The notes below the pieces were generated by a model. The model was given only the letters and a program-made list of their open reading frames with translations. It was not told the DNA's origin and searched no databases. The position numbers and the translations under genes were made by a program. A stretch of DNA of 64,000 bases. Source: Streptomyces flavofungini (GTDB taxonomy: Bacteria; Actinomycetota; Actinomycetes; Streptomycetales; Streptomycetaceae). The DNA is taken from positions 310,001 through 374,000 of the forward strand of contig NZ_BMVR01000001.1 in the NCBI RefSeq assembly GCF_014650815.1, given 5' to 3'. Positions 19,303-34,805 of this stretch are shown in pieces. Every line of letters begins with the position of its first letter. Position 1 is the first letter of the stretch.

Positions 19303-20535
19303 TCAGTCGACCAGGTCCCGCACGACGGCGTCGGCCAGCAACCGCCCCCGCAGGGTGAGCACGGCCCGCCCCTCCGCATAGGGCCCGGGGTCAAGCAGTC
19401 CGTCGGCAAGGGCACGCCGGGACGCGGCCAGCCCGGCCTCCTTCAACAAAGACAGAGGGCACCCTTCAAGCAGCCGCAGCTCGAGCAGCACCCGCTCGAC
19501 CCGCCGGTCCTCGTCCGAGAGGACCTCACGCCCGGCCCCGGGCGACCTGCCCCCGGCGAGCGCGGCGGCGTACGCCCCGGGATGCTTCACGTTCCACCAC
19601 CGCACGCCCCCCACGTGGCTGTGGGCCCCCGGCCCGGCCCCCCACCAGTCGGCGCCCCGCCAGTACAACTCGTTGTGCAGGCACCGCCCGGCCTCGGAGG
19701 TGGCCCAGTTGGACACCTCGTACCAGTGGAACCCGGCGCCGGAGAGCCGCTCCTCGGCGATCAGATACCGGTCGGCGTGCACGTCGTCGTCGGTCATGGG
19801 CACCTCCCCACGCCGGATCCGCCGCGCGAGCTGCGTCCCCTCCTCGACGATCAGCGCGTACGCGGAGACATGGTCGGGCCCGGCCCCGATGGCGGCGTCC
19901 AGCGAGGCCCGCCAGTCGTCATCGGTCTCCCCGGGCGTGCCATAGATCAGGTCGAGGTTGACGTGCTCGAACCCGGCGGCGCGCGCCTCGGCCACGCACG
20001 CCTCGGGCCGCCCCGGCGTGTGCGTACGGTCGAGGATCTTCAGGACGTGCTGCTTGGCGCTCTGCATGCCGAAGGAGACGCGGTTGAACCCGCCCTCGCG
20101 CAGCGCGCTCAGATAGGCGGGGTCGACGGACTCCGGATTCGCCTCGGTGGTGATCTCCGCGTCGTCGGCGAGCCCGAACTCGTCGCGTACGGCGGCGAGC
20201 ATCCGTACGAGATCGTCGGCGGCCAGCAGCGTGGGCGTACCGCCGCCGACGAACACGGTCCGCACCGGGCGCGGGTCGTCGCCGAGGACCTTGCGCGCGA
20301 GGCGGACCTCGTCGACGAGGGTGTCGGCGTAGTTGTCGCGGGAGGCGAGCACGCCGCCGCTGCCGCGCAGCTCGGTGGCGGTGTAGGTGTTGAAGTCGCA
20401 GTAGCCGCAGCGGGTGGCGCAGTACGGCACGTGCAGATAGAACCCGAGCGGCCGCTCACCCGCTCCGACCAGGGCGGAGGCGGGCAGCGCCCCGTCCTCG
20501 GGCATGGGCTCACCGTCGGGCAGTGCAGAAGGCAT
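19303..20535 (-). CDS. hemW: Radical SAM heme chaperone HemW
   Basis: 410-residue radical-SAM protein once called oxygen-independent coproporphyrinogen oxidase-like. The [4Fe-4S] motif is YCATRCGYCDF (CxxxCxxC) after FYLHVPY. VFVGGGTPTLL and SFGMQS are standard, and the C-terminal HemN domain (WYEVSNWA, HNELYWRG) is present. HemW inserts heme into client proteins in characterised bacteria. The ATG at 20535 is preferred over one three codons upstream by similarity to relatives as I remember them. The dispersed repeat 3' of the gene separates it from DUF3097. Confidence 0.93.
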   Translation of the reverse strand: MPSALPDGEPMPEDGALPASALVGAGERPLGFYLHVPYCATRCGYCDFNTYTATELRGSGGVLASRDNYADTLVDEVRLARKVLGDDPRPVRTVFVGGGTPTLLAADDLVRMLAAVRDEFGLADDAEITTEANPESVDPAYLSALREGGFNRVSFGMQSAKQHVLKILDRTHTPGRPEACVAEARAAGFEHVNLDLIYGTPGETDDDWRASLDAAIGAGPDHVSAYALIVEEGTQLARRIRRGEVPMTDDDVHADRYLIAEERLSGAGFHWYEVSNWATSEAGRCLHNELYWRGADWWGAGPGAHSHVGGVRWWNVKHPGAYAAALAGGRSPGAGREVLSDEDRRVERVLLELRLLEGCPLSLLKEAGLAASRRALADGLLDPGPYAEGRAVLTLRGRLLADAVVRDLVD

Positions 20536-20589
20536 ACCTGCCATTGTCCCGGACGCCCGGGGTTCGCGGTCCCCGTAGGGTTGCCGGTC

Positions 20590-20712
20590 CCCGTGGGCGC
20601 CCCCGATCGCGCTGCGCGCTCGTCCTCAATCGCCGGACGGGCTGGTTACAGCCCCTCCGGCGATCGAGGAGCGGGGTCCGGGGCGGAGCCCCGGGTTCGG
20701 CGAAGGGGTGGG
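20590..20712. repeat. Dispersed intergenic REP-like palindromes
   Basis: The stretch contains TCGTCCTCAATCGCCGGACGGGCTG, which is the reverse complement of the core found at 19220-19245, then CCTCCGGCGATCGAGGAGCGG and GTCCGGGGCGGAGCCCCGGG. The latter forms a GC-rich hairpin. The same hairpin family occurs at 33187-33210. The block lies between hemW and the phosphatase gene and probably also terminates the latter. Confidence 0.75.
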
Positions 20713-20738
20713 CCCGGGGCGCCCCGCGATGGCTCCCC

Positions 20739-22661
20739 TCACTTCGCCCTGAGCACCAGCAGCGCCAGATCATCGTCCGGCGGCCGCTGCGAGAACTCAT
20801 GGACCAGCCGCCGGATCCGCTCGGCGACGAGCTCCGCGTCAAGGCCCGCACACCCCGCCAGCGCCTTGGCGAGCCCGTCCCCGTCGTCGAAGAGATGCAG
20901 CCCGGAGCGCCGCTCGGTCACCCCGTCGGTGACGCACAGCAGCGTGTCGCCGGTGCGCAGCTCGAAGGTGGTGCTGGTGTACGTCTCGTCGTCGACGACC
21001 CCGAGCAGCATCTGCGGCGCCGCCACGGCCCGCACCTGCCCGTCGGAGCCGAGCAGCAGCGGCAGCGGATGCCCGGCGCACGCCACGGTGCACCGCACGC
21101 CGCCTTCGACGGGCACGAGCTCGCCGTAGAGGAGGGACAGGAACCGGGAGGTGGGCCCGTCGACGGGCTCGTCCTGGCCGCCGGCGACGGCGAGGACGGC
21201 CGCGGCGGCGTCGGCGGCCTCGGTGGCGTCGTCGAGGAGGAGCTGGTTGAGCCGGTCGAGGACCTCCGCGACCTGGTACCCCTCGCGGGCGAGCAGCCGC
21301 AGCCAGGGCCGGGCGAGCCCGATGACGACGGCCGCTTCGGGCCCCTTGCCCTGGACGTCGCCGAGAGCGAAGCACCAGCGGCCCTGCCCGGCCTGGAACA
21401 CGTCGTAGAAGTCGCCGCCGGGCCCGCCCTGCTCGCGGGGCTCGTACACGATGCCGCTGTCCATGCCGGGGATCTCGGCGACGGCGCTGGGCAGCAGGCC
21501 GCGCTGGAGGACCTGGCTGATGGTGGCCTGGCGCTGGTAGCGGCGGGCGGCGCTGATGGCGAGCGAGACGCGGCGGCTGAAGTCCTCGACGAGCCCGGTG
21601 GCCTCGTCGGGGAAGCGCACGAGCCCGGCCCGCCCGATCACGAGCGTGCCGAGCTGGCGGCCGCCCGCCACCAGCCGGTAGGCGAGCGCCGCGCCGCCCG
21701 ACTGTCCGCCGCCCAGCGCGTCCCCGGGCCACAGCACGGCGACCGCGCCGGACCCCACCGCCTCGGTGAGCCGCGGCGGCTCCTTCTCCAGGAGCCTCCG
21801 CAGCTCCTCTATACGGTGTTCGCTGGTGTGCCAGACGCGGGCGAGGCGGGTGCCGGGGGCGCGCCCGTCGGGGGTGCGCCCGGGGCCCTCCGCCTCGTCG
21901 TCGAGCCACACCGCGCACCAGTCCGCGAGGCGGGGTACGAGCAGTTGTCCGGCGAGCACGGCGACCAGGTTCTCGTCGAACTGCCCGGCGAGCAGGTCGG
22001 AGGCCTCGGCGAGGAAGGTGAGGGCGCCGCGGTTGATCCACTCCGTGTCGTGGGTGGCTCTGCCGGGCAGCGGCGCGAGGATCTCGGCGGCGCGCAGGCC
22101 GCGTTGCAGGGCCTGTTCACCGGCGTACGTCTCGATGTCCTGGACGGCGGGGAGGCCTTCGACGGGCAGCCGGGCCCAGACCGTCTTGGTGCCGGAGCGG
22201 TAGGTGATGCCCCAGGACTCGGAGAGGGTGGCGACGAGTTGCAGGCCGCGGCCGTACTCGGGGGTGCCGGGCTGAAGGGCGGGGGGTTCGCTGCGCACGG
22301 CGCGCGCCGGGTGGTGGTCGGACACCTCGATGACCAGGGCGTCGATGCTCTCGCCCGGTGCGCCCTCGTCGAAGCGGCACAGGACGTCGACGGCGGTGCC
22401 CGCGTGCACGACGGCGTTCGTCACCAACTCGCTGACCAGCAGCACCGAGTCGTCGGCGAGCCGGTCGGTGATCCTGGTCGCGGCGGGCACCCCCAGCTCG
22501 GTCCAGTCGGCGAGCGCCGCCCGGACGAACCGGCGTGCCGCAGCGGGCGCCAGCGGGTTTCCGGGCAGGGACGTGCGCACCACGGCCCATGGCCCGGGGC
22601 GTGCCGCGGGCTGGGCGGAAGCACGAAAACTAGTCTCCCGTTGCATCGGAATGGCCCCCAC
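20739..22661 (-). CDS. SpoIIE-type PP2C phosphatase with HATPase (anti-sigma kinase-like) domain
   Basis: About 640 residues. The N-terminal RsbW-like HATPase_c domain has VSELVTNAVVHAGT (N box) and EYGRGLQLVATLS (G box). The centre is GAF/PAS-like (about 170-370), then a PP2C/SpoIIE domain with GGDFYDVFQ, ALGDVQGKGPEAA and the end DDDLALLVLR. Such proteins reset partner-switching systems by phosphorylating and dephosphorylating anti-sigma antagonists. I prefer the GTG at 22661, because AGGAG lies 7 bases before it. An upstream GTG (22706) and a downstream ATG (22646) are alternatives. It is divergent from the poly-HAMP kinase. Confidence 0.9.
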   Translation of the reverse strand: MGAIPMQRETSFRASAQPAARPGPWAVVRTSLPGNPLAPAAARRFVRAALADWTELGVPAATRITDRLADDSVLLVSELVTNAVVHAGTAVDVLCRFDEGAPGESIDALVIEVSDHHPARAVRSEPPALQPGTPEYGRGLQLVATLSESWGITYRSGTKTVWARLPVEGLPAVQDIETYAGEQALQRGLRAAEILAPLPGRATHDTEWINRGALTFLAEASDLLAGQFDENLVAVLAGQLLVPRLADWCAVWLDDEAEGPGRTPDGRAPGTRLARVWHTSEHRIEELRRLLEKEPPRLTEAVGSGAVAVLWPGDALGGGQSGGAALAYRLVAGGRQLGTLVIGRAGLVRFPDEATGLVEDFSRRVSLAISAARRYQRQATISQVLQRGLLPSAVAEIPGMDSGIVYEPREQGGPGGDFYDVFQAGQGRWCFALGDVQGKGPEAAVVIGLARPWLRLLAREGYQVAEVLDRLNQLLLDDATEAADAAAAVLAVAGGQDEPVDGPTSRFLSLLYGELVPVEGGVRCTVACAGHPLPLLLGSDGQVRAVAAPQMLLGVVDDETYTSTTFELRTGDTLLCVTDGVTERRSGLHLFDDGDGLAKALAGCAGLDAELVAERIRRLVHEFSQRPPDDDLALLVLRAK

Positions 22662-22763
22662 TGTGCGGCTCCTGAGCAGTTCGGACGAATACGCCTCAGG
22701 TGACACGGACAGAGTGACAGACTGACTGGGCCCATAAGCACCGAGTTACCGAAGTGGGCCACC

Positions 22764-27626
<4,863 letters not shown>

Positions 27627-27639
27627 GGCACTTGTCACC

Positions 27640-28224
27640 ATGAGCACTGAGGCGCCGACCGACAGCCGCGCCAGCATCCTCCTGGTCGACGACATGGAGG
27701 ACAACCTGATGGCCCTGGAAGCGGTCCTGGGCTCCCTCAACGAGCCGCTCGTGCGGGCCCGTTCGGGAGAGGAGGCGATGAAGGCCCTGCTGCGGCAACG
27801 ATTCGCCGTGATCCTCCTGGACGTACGGATGCCGGGCATGGACGGCTTCGAAACCGCGTCCAACATCAAGCGCCTCGACCAGACGAAGGACGTGCCCATC
27901 ATCTTCCTGACGGGCACGGACAACGACGCGGGCTACGCCTTCCGCGGCTACGCGACGGGCGCGGCGGACTACCTCACCAAGCCCTTCGACCCCTGGGTGC
28001 TGCGTGCCAAGGTCACCGTCTTCCTCGAACTGCACCGCAAGAACCAGCAGTTGGAACGCATGCTGGCGCGCGAGCAGGTGCAGTTCGACGAACTGTCCGA
28101 GCGGCTGTCCGCGATCGAGCGACATATGGCGGCGAGCAGCCTGACCGACGTACTCGAACTGCGTCACCACGTGGCGCACATGGAGGAGCTGCTGCGGGAG
28201 ATGCGGCGCGTGCGCGGCGGGTGA
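27640..28224 (+). CDS. Stand-alone response regulator with coiled-coil tail (OsaB-like)
   Basis: 194 residues: a receiver domain (LVDDMEDNLMALEAVL acidic pocket; phospho-Asp in VILLDVRMPGMDG; FLTGTDND; KPFDPWVL Lys) followed by a helical tail of about 70 residues (LEDMLAREQVQFDELSERL-like heptads). There is no DNA-binding domain, so output is probably by protein contact. The 13-base gap behind the hybrid kinase indicates one transcript and a phosphorelay partner, the same pairing as OsaA-OsaB. Confidence 0.9.
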   Translation: MSTEAPTDSRASILLVDDMEDNLMALEAVLGSLNEPLVRARSGEEAMKALLRQRFAVILLDVRMPGMDGFETASNIKRLDQTKDVPIIFLTGTDNDAGYAFRGYATGAADYLTKPFDPWVLRAKVTVFLELHRKNQQLERMLAREQVQFDELSERLSAIERHMAASSLTDVLELRHHVAHMEELLREMRRVRGG

Positions 28225-28260
28225 CCGCCCGGGGCTCACGCGCCCCGCGCGGTCGGGCCC

Positions 28261-28333
28261 CGCGCGGGCCCGCGTACCGTCAGACTCCGCGCGGGCCCGC
28301 GTACCGTCAGACTCCGCGCGGGCCCGCGTACCG

Positions 28334-28357
<24 letters not shown>
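28261..28357. repeat. 27-bp tandem repeat derived from the 3' end of the CoA-ligase gene
   Basis: Three near-perfect 27-bp units begin at 28261, 28288 and 28315, and a diverged fourth begins at 28342. The third and fourth units contain the ligase stop codon and last coding triplets (GSREA-stop). The array therefore looks like repeated duplication of the stop-codon region into the space between convergent genes. Each unit holds GCGCGGGCCCGCG, which can form a hairpin. Confidence 0.85.
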
Positions 28358-30223
<1,866 letters not shown>

Positions 30224-30320
30224 GACATCCTCCGGGCCCGCGACGGTGCGTCCTGACGGTGCGTTTCTACTGGCTACATGACTGCGGTCGCTGCGCTCCC
30301 GTGCCTCTCCGGGCACTTGT

Positions 30321-30340
30321 TTAACTTGCGAGTAACCTAC
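30321..30340. promoter_or_regulatory. Possible operator upstream of the acyl-CoA ligase gene
   Basis: TTAACTTGCGAGTAACC contains an imperfect inverted pair (TTACT / AAGTTA on the minus strand). Its AT content stands out in a 70% GC region, as for TetR-type fatty-acid regulators. No family assignment is possible by eye. Confidence 0.3.
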
Positions 30341-30425
30341 GAGCAGTGATCAGAGTAAAGGCCGGACGCCATGTGCGTAAGGGGCTGCAGCCTGTCACTT
30401 CCTACAGCTTCAGCGGCGGTGAACG

Positions 30426-30464
30426 CGCAGAGCACCTGCCCGCCAGGCGGACAGGTGCTCTGCG
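30426..30464 (-). terminator. Hairpin terminator after lepA
   Basis: A 13-bp perfect stem, CGCAGAGCACCTG pairing with CAGGTGCTCTGCG around a 13-base loop, lies 66 bases past the lepA stop. It is followed on the minus strand by no U-tract. GGCAC-type short direct repeats lie between it and lepA (30470-30500). Confidence 0.75.
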
Positions 30465-30529
30465 TACGACGCGGCACGGCACGGCACGACGCGGCACGAT
30501 AGGACGTGCGCGGGCGCCGGGGCGCGGGG

Positions 30530-32395
30530 CTACTTCTTCTTGCCGGAGCCCTCGTCGCTGGACAGCACCGCGATGAAGGCCTCCTGCGGGACTTCCACGG
30601 AGCCGACCATCTTCATCCGCTTCTTGCCTTCCTTCTGCTTCTCGAGCAGCTTCCGCTTACGCGAGATGTCACCGCCGTAGCACTTGGCGAGGACGTCCTT
30701 GCGGATGGCGCGGATGGTCTCACGGGCGATGACCCGCGATCCGATGGCGGCCTGCACGGGCACCTCGAAGGCCTGCCGCGGGATCAGCTCGCGCAGCTTG
30801 GCGACGAGCCGCACACCGTACGCGTACGCCGCGTCCTTGTGCGTGACGGCGGAGAAGGCGTCGACCTTGTCGCCGTGCAGCAGGATGTCGACCTTGACGA
30901 GCTGCGCGGACTGCTCGCCGGTGGGCTCGTAGTCGAGGGAGGCATAACCACGCGTCTTGGACTTCAGCTGGTCGAAGAAGTCGAAGACGATCTCCGCGAG
31001 CGGCAGCGTGTACCGGATCTCGACGCGGTCCTCGGACAGATAGTCCATGCCGAGCAGGACGCCGCGCCGGTTCTGGCACAGCTCCATGATCGAGCCGATG
31101 AACTCGCTGGGCGCGAGGATCGTGGCGCGCACGACGGGCTCGTACACCTCGTCGATCTTGCCCTCGGGGAACTCGCTCGGGTTGGTGACGACGTGCTCGG
31201 CGCCGTCCTCCATGATCACGCGGTAGACCACGTTCGGAGCGGTGGCGATGAGGTCGAGTCCGAACTCGCGCTCAAGGCGCTCACGGATCACGTCGAGGTG
31301 CAGCAGGCCCAGGAAGCCGACGCGGAAGCCGAAGCCGAGCGCGGCGGAGGTCTCCGGCTCGTAGACGAGCGCGGCATCGTTGAGCTGCAGCTTGTCGAGA
31401 GCGTCGCGCAGGTCGGGGTACTCCGAGCCGTCCAGCGGATAGAGCCCCGAGAACACCATCGGCTTGGGGTCCTTGTAGCCGCCGAGCGCCTCGGTCGCGC
31501 CCTTGTGTAGGGAGGTGATCGTGTCACCGACCTTGGACTGACGGACGTCCTTCACGCCGGTGATGATGTAGCCCACCTCGCCGACGCCGATGCCGTCGGC
31601 CGGGGTCATTTCGGGGGACGAGACGCCGATCTCAAGAAGCTCGTGCGTCGCGCCGGTCGACATCATCCGGATCCGCTCACGCTTGTTGAGCTGACCGTCG
31701 ACGACTCGTACGTACGTCACCACGCCCCGGTACGAGTCGTACACCGAGTCGAAGATCATCGCGCGGGCGGGCGCGTCGGCGACGCCGACCGGCGGCGGGA
31801 CCTCGGCGACGACCTTGTCGAGCAGCGCCTCCACCCCGAGGCCGGTCTTCGCCGAGACCTTCAGCACGTCGTCGGGGTCGCAGCCGATGAGGTTCGCCAG
31901 CTCCTCGGAGAACTTCTCCGGCTGCGCGGCCGGCAGGTCGATCTTGTTGAGCACCGGAACGATCTTGAGGTCGTTCTCCATCGCCAGATACAGGTTGGCG
32001 AGGGTCTGCGCCTCGATGCCCTGGGCCGCGTCGACCAGGAGGACCGTGCCCTCGCAGGCCGCGAGCGAACGGGAGACCTCATACGTGAAGTCCACGTGGC
32101 CCGGGGTGTCGATCATGTTCAGGATGTGCGTCGTGCCCTGGTCGGGGCCCTCGGAGGGGGCCCAGGGCAGACGCACGGCCTGGGACTTGATCGTGATACC
32201 GCGCTCGCGCTCGATGTCCATCCGGTCGAGATACTGGGCGCGCATCTGCCGCTGCTCGACCACACCGGTCAGCTGCAGCATGCGGTCGGCAAGCGTGGAC
32301 TTGCCGTGGTCGATGTGCGCGATGATGCAGAAATTGCGGATCAGAGCCGGGTCGGTACGGCTCGGCGCGGGCACATTCTTAGGGGTCGCGGGCAC
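30530..32395 (-). CDS. lepA: Elongation factor 4 (LepA)
   Basis: 621-residue ribosome-associated GTPase. G1 is [16 protein letters not shown]2 [12 protein letters not shown]3 DTPGHVDF and G4 NKIDLP. The EF-G-like domains and the LepA C-terminal domain ([18 protein letters not shown]) follow, with no EF-G domain IV. The GTG at 32395 (VPATPKN start) has AGGA upstream and precedes the conserved [13 protein letters not shown] segment. The longer frame upstream is antisense to rpsT. It is divergent from rpsT, a common actinobacterial arrangement. Confidence 0.96.
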   Translation of the reverse strand: MPATPKNVPAPSRTDPALIRNFCIIAHIDHGKSTLADRMLQLTGVVEQRQMRAQYLDRMDIERERGITIKSQAVRLPWAPSEGPDQGTTHILNMIDTPGHVDFTYEVSRSLAACEGTVLLVDAAQGIEAQTLANLYLAMENDLKIVPVLNKIDLPAAQPEKFSEELANLIGCDPDDVLKVSAKTGLGVEALLDKVVAEVPPPVGVADAPARAMIFDSVYDSYRGVVTYVRVVDGQLNKRERIRMMSTGATHELLEIGVSSPEMTPADGIGVGEVGYIITGVKDVRQSKVGDTITSLHKGATEALGGYKDPKPMVFSGLYPLDGSEYPDLRDALDKLQLNDAALVYEPETSAALGFGFRVGFLGLLHLDVIRERLEREFGLDLIATAPNVVYRVIMEDGAEHVVTNPSEFPEGKIDEVYEPVVRATILAPSEFIGSIMELCQNRRGVLLGMDYLSEDRVEIRYTLPLAEIVFDFFDQLKSKTRGYASLDYEPTGEQSAQLVKVDILLHGDKVDAFSAVTHKDAAYAYGVRLVAKLRELIPRQAFEVPVQAAIGSRVIARETIRAIRKDVLAKCYGGDISRKRKLLEKQKEGKKRMKMVGSVEVPQEAFIAVLSSDEGSGKKK

Positions 32396-32484
32396 GCAGG
32401 GTCCTGTCTCTTGAGGCGCCTTATGCCTCGGGTCGGATCGATACGTAGCCTCCATGGTCCCACGGGTGGGCCGTGGGGATCGGT

Positions 32485-32514
32485 TTGGGCCGGTCGGAGG
32501 ACGGCTGGTAACGT
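32485..32514 (+). promoter_or_regulatory. Candidate rpsT promoter
   Basis: TTGGGC, an 18-base spacer and TAACGT lie 84 bases before the rpsT start, resembling the vegetative (HrdB) consensus. The roughly 75-base untranslated leader that would follow could host S20 feedback control, but no structure was resolved. Confidence 0.5.
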
Positions 32515-32597
32515 GGTCAGCTGTGTCTCTCAGCCCTCTCGGCATCGAGGCACATGTCAGAGAAATCAGCAGTACCTGAACCTGAGAAGGCTCTTTC

Positions 32598-32858
32598 GTG
32601 GCGAACATCAAGTCCCAGATCAAGCGGAACAAGACCAACGAGAAGGCGCGCCAGCGCAACAAGGCCGTCAAGTCCTCGCTGAAGACCGCGATCCGCAAGG
32701 CCCGCGAGGCCGTTGCCTCCGGTGACACCCAGAAGGCGACCGAGCTGACCCGCGAGGCTTCGCGCCAGCTCGACAAGGCCGTCTCCAAGGGCGTCATCCA
32801 CAAGAACCAGGCCGCCAACAAGAAGTCGGCGCTTGCTTCGAAGGCTTCGTCCCTCTAA
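32598..32858 (+). CDS. rpsT: 30S ribosomal protein S20
   Basis: 86-residue, strongly basic helical protein of the small subunit. [21 protein letters not shown] at the N-terminus, the [12 protein letters not shown] middle and the [16 protein letters not shown] end are diagnostic. Initiates at GTG with AGAAGG seven bases upstream. Monocistronic and divergent from lepA. Confidence 0.97.
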   Translation: MANIKSQIKRNKTNEKARQRNKAVKSSLKTAIRKAREAVASGDTQKATELTREASRQLDKAVSKGVIHKNQAANKKSALASKASSL

Positions 32859-32930
32859 GGCCGAACCAGTGATGTAACCGCCGGGAGGACCAGAGCGGGC
32901 CCTCTCTCATCCGCTCCCGACCGGCACCCC

Positions 32931-32970
32931 GATCCACACGCGGCCTGCGTTCGCCACGCGGGTGTGGATC
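32931..32970. terminator. Hairpin downstream of rpsT
   Basis: GATCCACAC pairs with GTGTGGATC across a 22-base loop that has its own GC pairing. Located 72 bases past the rpsT stop. Confidence 0.55.
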
Positions 32971-33018
32971 TTGAAGAGCTTGAGCTTGACCGAAGGCCCC
33001 GTGCACTGTCCTTCCCCA

Positions 33019-33232
33019 GGACGGTGAGCGGGGCTTTTCGGGTTAGCGGGGCTTTTCGGGGTCCGGGTTTCGGGTTTCGGGGTCCGGGGTCCGCTGAGGT
33101 TGCCGGGGTCCGGGTTTCGGGGGCCCGGGATCCGGGGTCTGGGGTCCGGGGGCCGCCGAGGTCCGGGATCCGGCGAGGTTACCGGGGTCCAGGGCGGAGC
33201 CCCGGTTTCGGGAAGGGGCGGGATCGGGGAAG
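33019..33232. repeat. G-rich degenerate repeat tract between rpsT and holA
   Basis: About 200 bases built from variants of GGGGTCCGGGTTTC and GGGATCCGG on the plus strand, ending in the dispersed hairpin GGTCCAGGGCGGAGCCCCGG. No convincing coding content. Multiple G-runs could form quadruplexes on the strand encoding rpsT. The remainder up to the holA stop at 33316 shows nothing else. Confidence 0.7.
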
Positions 33233-33315
33233 AAAAATCCCGCCGCAACGACGAGCAACCCCGAACAACCGCCCTCGGCGGTGCCAACCCCACCGCCCCC
33301 TCCCGGAGGGACGAC

Positions 33316-34302
33316 CTACCCCCGACGAAGCCGAGCCGCCCCCGCAACAGCGACGACGGCCTTCTCCAAGGCGTACGCAGGATCATCCCCGCCCCCCTTG
33401 ACGCCCGCGTCAGCCTCCGCACAGGCCCGCAACGCGACAGCGACTCCGTCCGGCGTCCACCCCCGCATCTGCTGCCGCACCCGATCAATCTTCCACGGCG
33501 GCATCCCCAGCTCCCGAGCAAGATCAGCAGGCCGCCCCCCGCGCGCGGAGGACAGCTTCCCGATGGCCCGCACCCCCTGCGCCAACGCGGAGGTGATCAT
33601 CACGGGCGCGACGCCGGTCGCCAGAGACCACCGCAACGCCTCAAGCGCCTCCGCGGCCCGCCCCTCCACGGCCCGATCGGCCACGGTGAAGCTGGACGCC
33701 TCCGCCCGCCCCGTGTAGTACCGCCCGACGACCGCCTCATCGATCGTCCCCTCGACATCCGCGACCAGCTGCGCCGCCGCGGACGCCAGCTCCCGCAGAT
33801 CACTGCCGATGGAGTCGACCAGGGCCTGGCACGCCTCGGGCGTCGCCGACCGCCCCAGCGTCCGGAACTCACCCCGCACGAAGGACAGCCGATCCGCGGG
33901 CTTGGTCATCTTCGGGCAGGCCACCTCCCGCGCCCCCGCCTTGCGCGCGGCATCGAGCAGCCCCTTGCCCTTGACCCCACCCGCGTGCAGCAGCACCAGG
34001 GTGATCTCCTCGACGGGCGCCCCCAGATACCCCTTCACGTCCTTGACCGTGTCCGCCGACAGGTCCTGCGCATTGCGTACGACGACGACCTTGCGCTCGG
34101 CGAACAGCGACGGGCTGGTCAGCTCGGCGAGGGTGCCGGGCGCAAGCTGGTCGGGGGTGAGGTCACGGACATCGGTGTCGGCGTCCGCGGCCCGCGCGGC
34201 GGCGACCACCTCCTGCACGGCGCGGTCGAGCAGCAGGTCCTCCTGGCCCACGGCGACCGTGAGGGGAGCGAGCGGATTGTCGTTTGCGTTCTTCCTGGCC
34301 AT
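33316..34302 (-). CDS. holA: DNA polymerase III subunit delta
   Basis: 328-residue clamp-loader subunit. LTVAVGQEDLLLDRAVQEVV near the N-terminus corresponds to the degenerate AAA+ start. ELTSPSLFAERKVVVVRNAQDL and LVLLHAGGVKGKGLLDAARKAGA match the family, and the C-terminal collar has WKIDRVRQQMRGWTPDGVAVAL. The ATG at 34302 opens MARKNANDNPL; the upstream extension of the frame is not conserved in type. In many streptomycetes holA lies beside comEC-comEA. Confidence 0.92.
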   Translation of the reverse strand: MARKNANDNPLAPLTVAVGQEDLLLDRAVQEVVAAARAADADTDVRDLTPDQLAPGTLAELTSPSLFAERKVVVVRNAQDLSADTVKDVKGYLGAPVEEITLVLLHAGGVKGKGLLDAARKAGAREVACPKMTKPADRLSFVRGEFRTLGRSATPEACQALVDSIGSDLRELASAAAQLVADVEGTIDEAVVGRYYTGRAEASSFTVADRAVEGRAAEALEALRWSLATGVAPVMITSALAQGVRAIGKLSSARGGRPADLARELGMPPWKIDRVRQQMRGWTPDGVAVALRACAEADAGVKGGGDDPAYALEKAVVAVAGAARLRRG

Positions 34303-34473
34303 CGCGGTCAAGCATCCCACGCACCACTGACAGCGCGGCGCGAAGCGGCACCCGGCACCGCTGCGGGGGGGCGGGACCCACGAGCCCCGAGGCCGGGTCC
34401 GAAGCACGGGCACACGGCCCACGAGGCCCGAGCCGGAGCACACCCCGACCCAGCCGTATCGGAGAATGGCCAG

Positions 34474-34719
34474 GTGACCGACGTACGACATGTCCTGGTG
34501 CTGCCCGACCGCGACGCCGCGGAGCAACTCGCCGAAGAACTCCCCGACCGCTTCGGCGTCCCCGAAGAACCCCAGCTCGTCCGGGACGCGCTGGCCGGTG
34601 AGGACGACGCCGAGGACGCCCAGTGGCTGGTGGTCGTCGAGGACCCCGAGCGCCGCCTCGACCCGACGGAACTGGACGCACTGGCAGCCGAGTTCGAGGG
34701 GTGGCTGGAGGCGCCTTAG
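34474..34719 (+). CDS. Small conserved acidic protein
   Basis: 81 residues from a GTG (34474) with GGAGAA nine bases upstream. The sequence is acidic (ELPDRFGVPEEPQLVRDALAGEDDAEDAQW) and ends in a helix-like LDPTELDALAAEFEGWLEAP. There is no known motif. The compact fold-like pattern and clear ribosome site make it a credible gene on the opposite strand to both neighbours. Function unknown. Confidence 0.68.
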   Translation: MTDVRHVLVLPDRDAAEQLAEELPDRFGVPEEPQLVRDALAGEDDAEDAQWLVVVEDPERRLDPTELDALAAEFEGWLEAP

Positions 34720-34805
34720 CGGGGGGCCTGGCCGGGGGGCCTAGCGGGGACTTCCGCCGGGGCTCCTGCCGGGGACTCCTGGGCTGAGGGCTCCTGGCCG
34801 GAGGC

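Noticed and set aside
32396-32821. N-terminal extension of LepA
   Set aside because: It is antisense to rpsT and lacks LepA features; the GTG at 32395 fits the family length.
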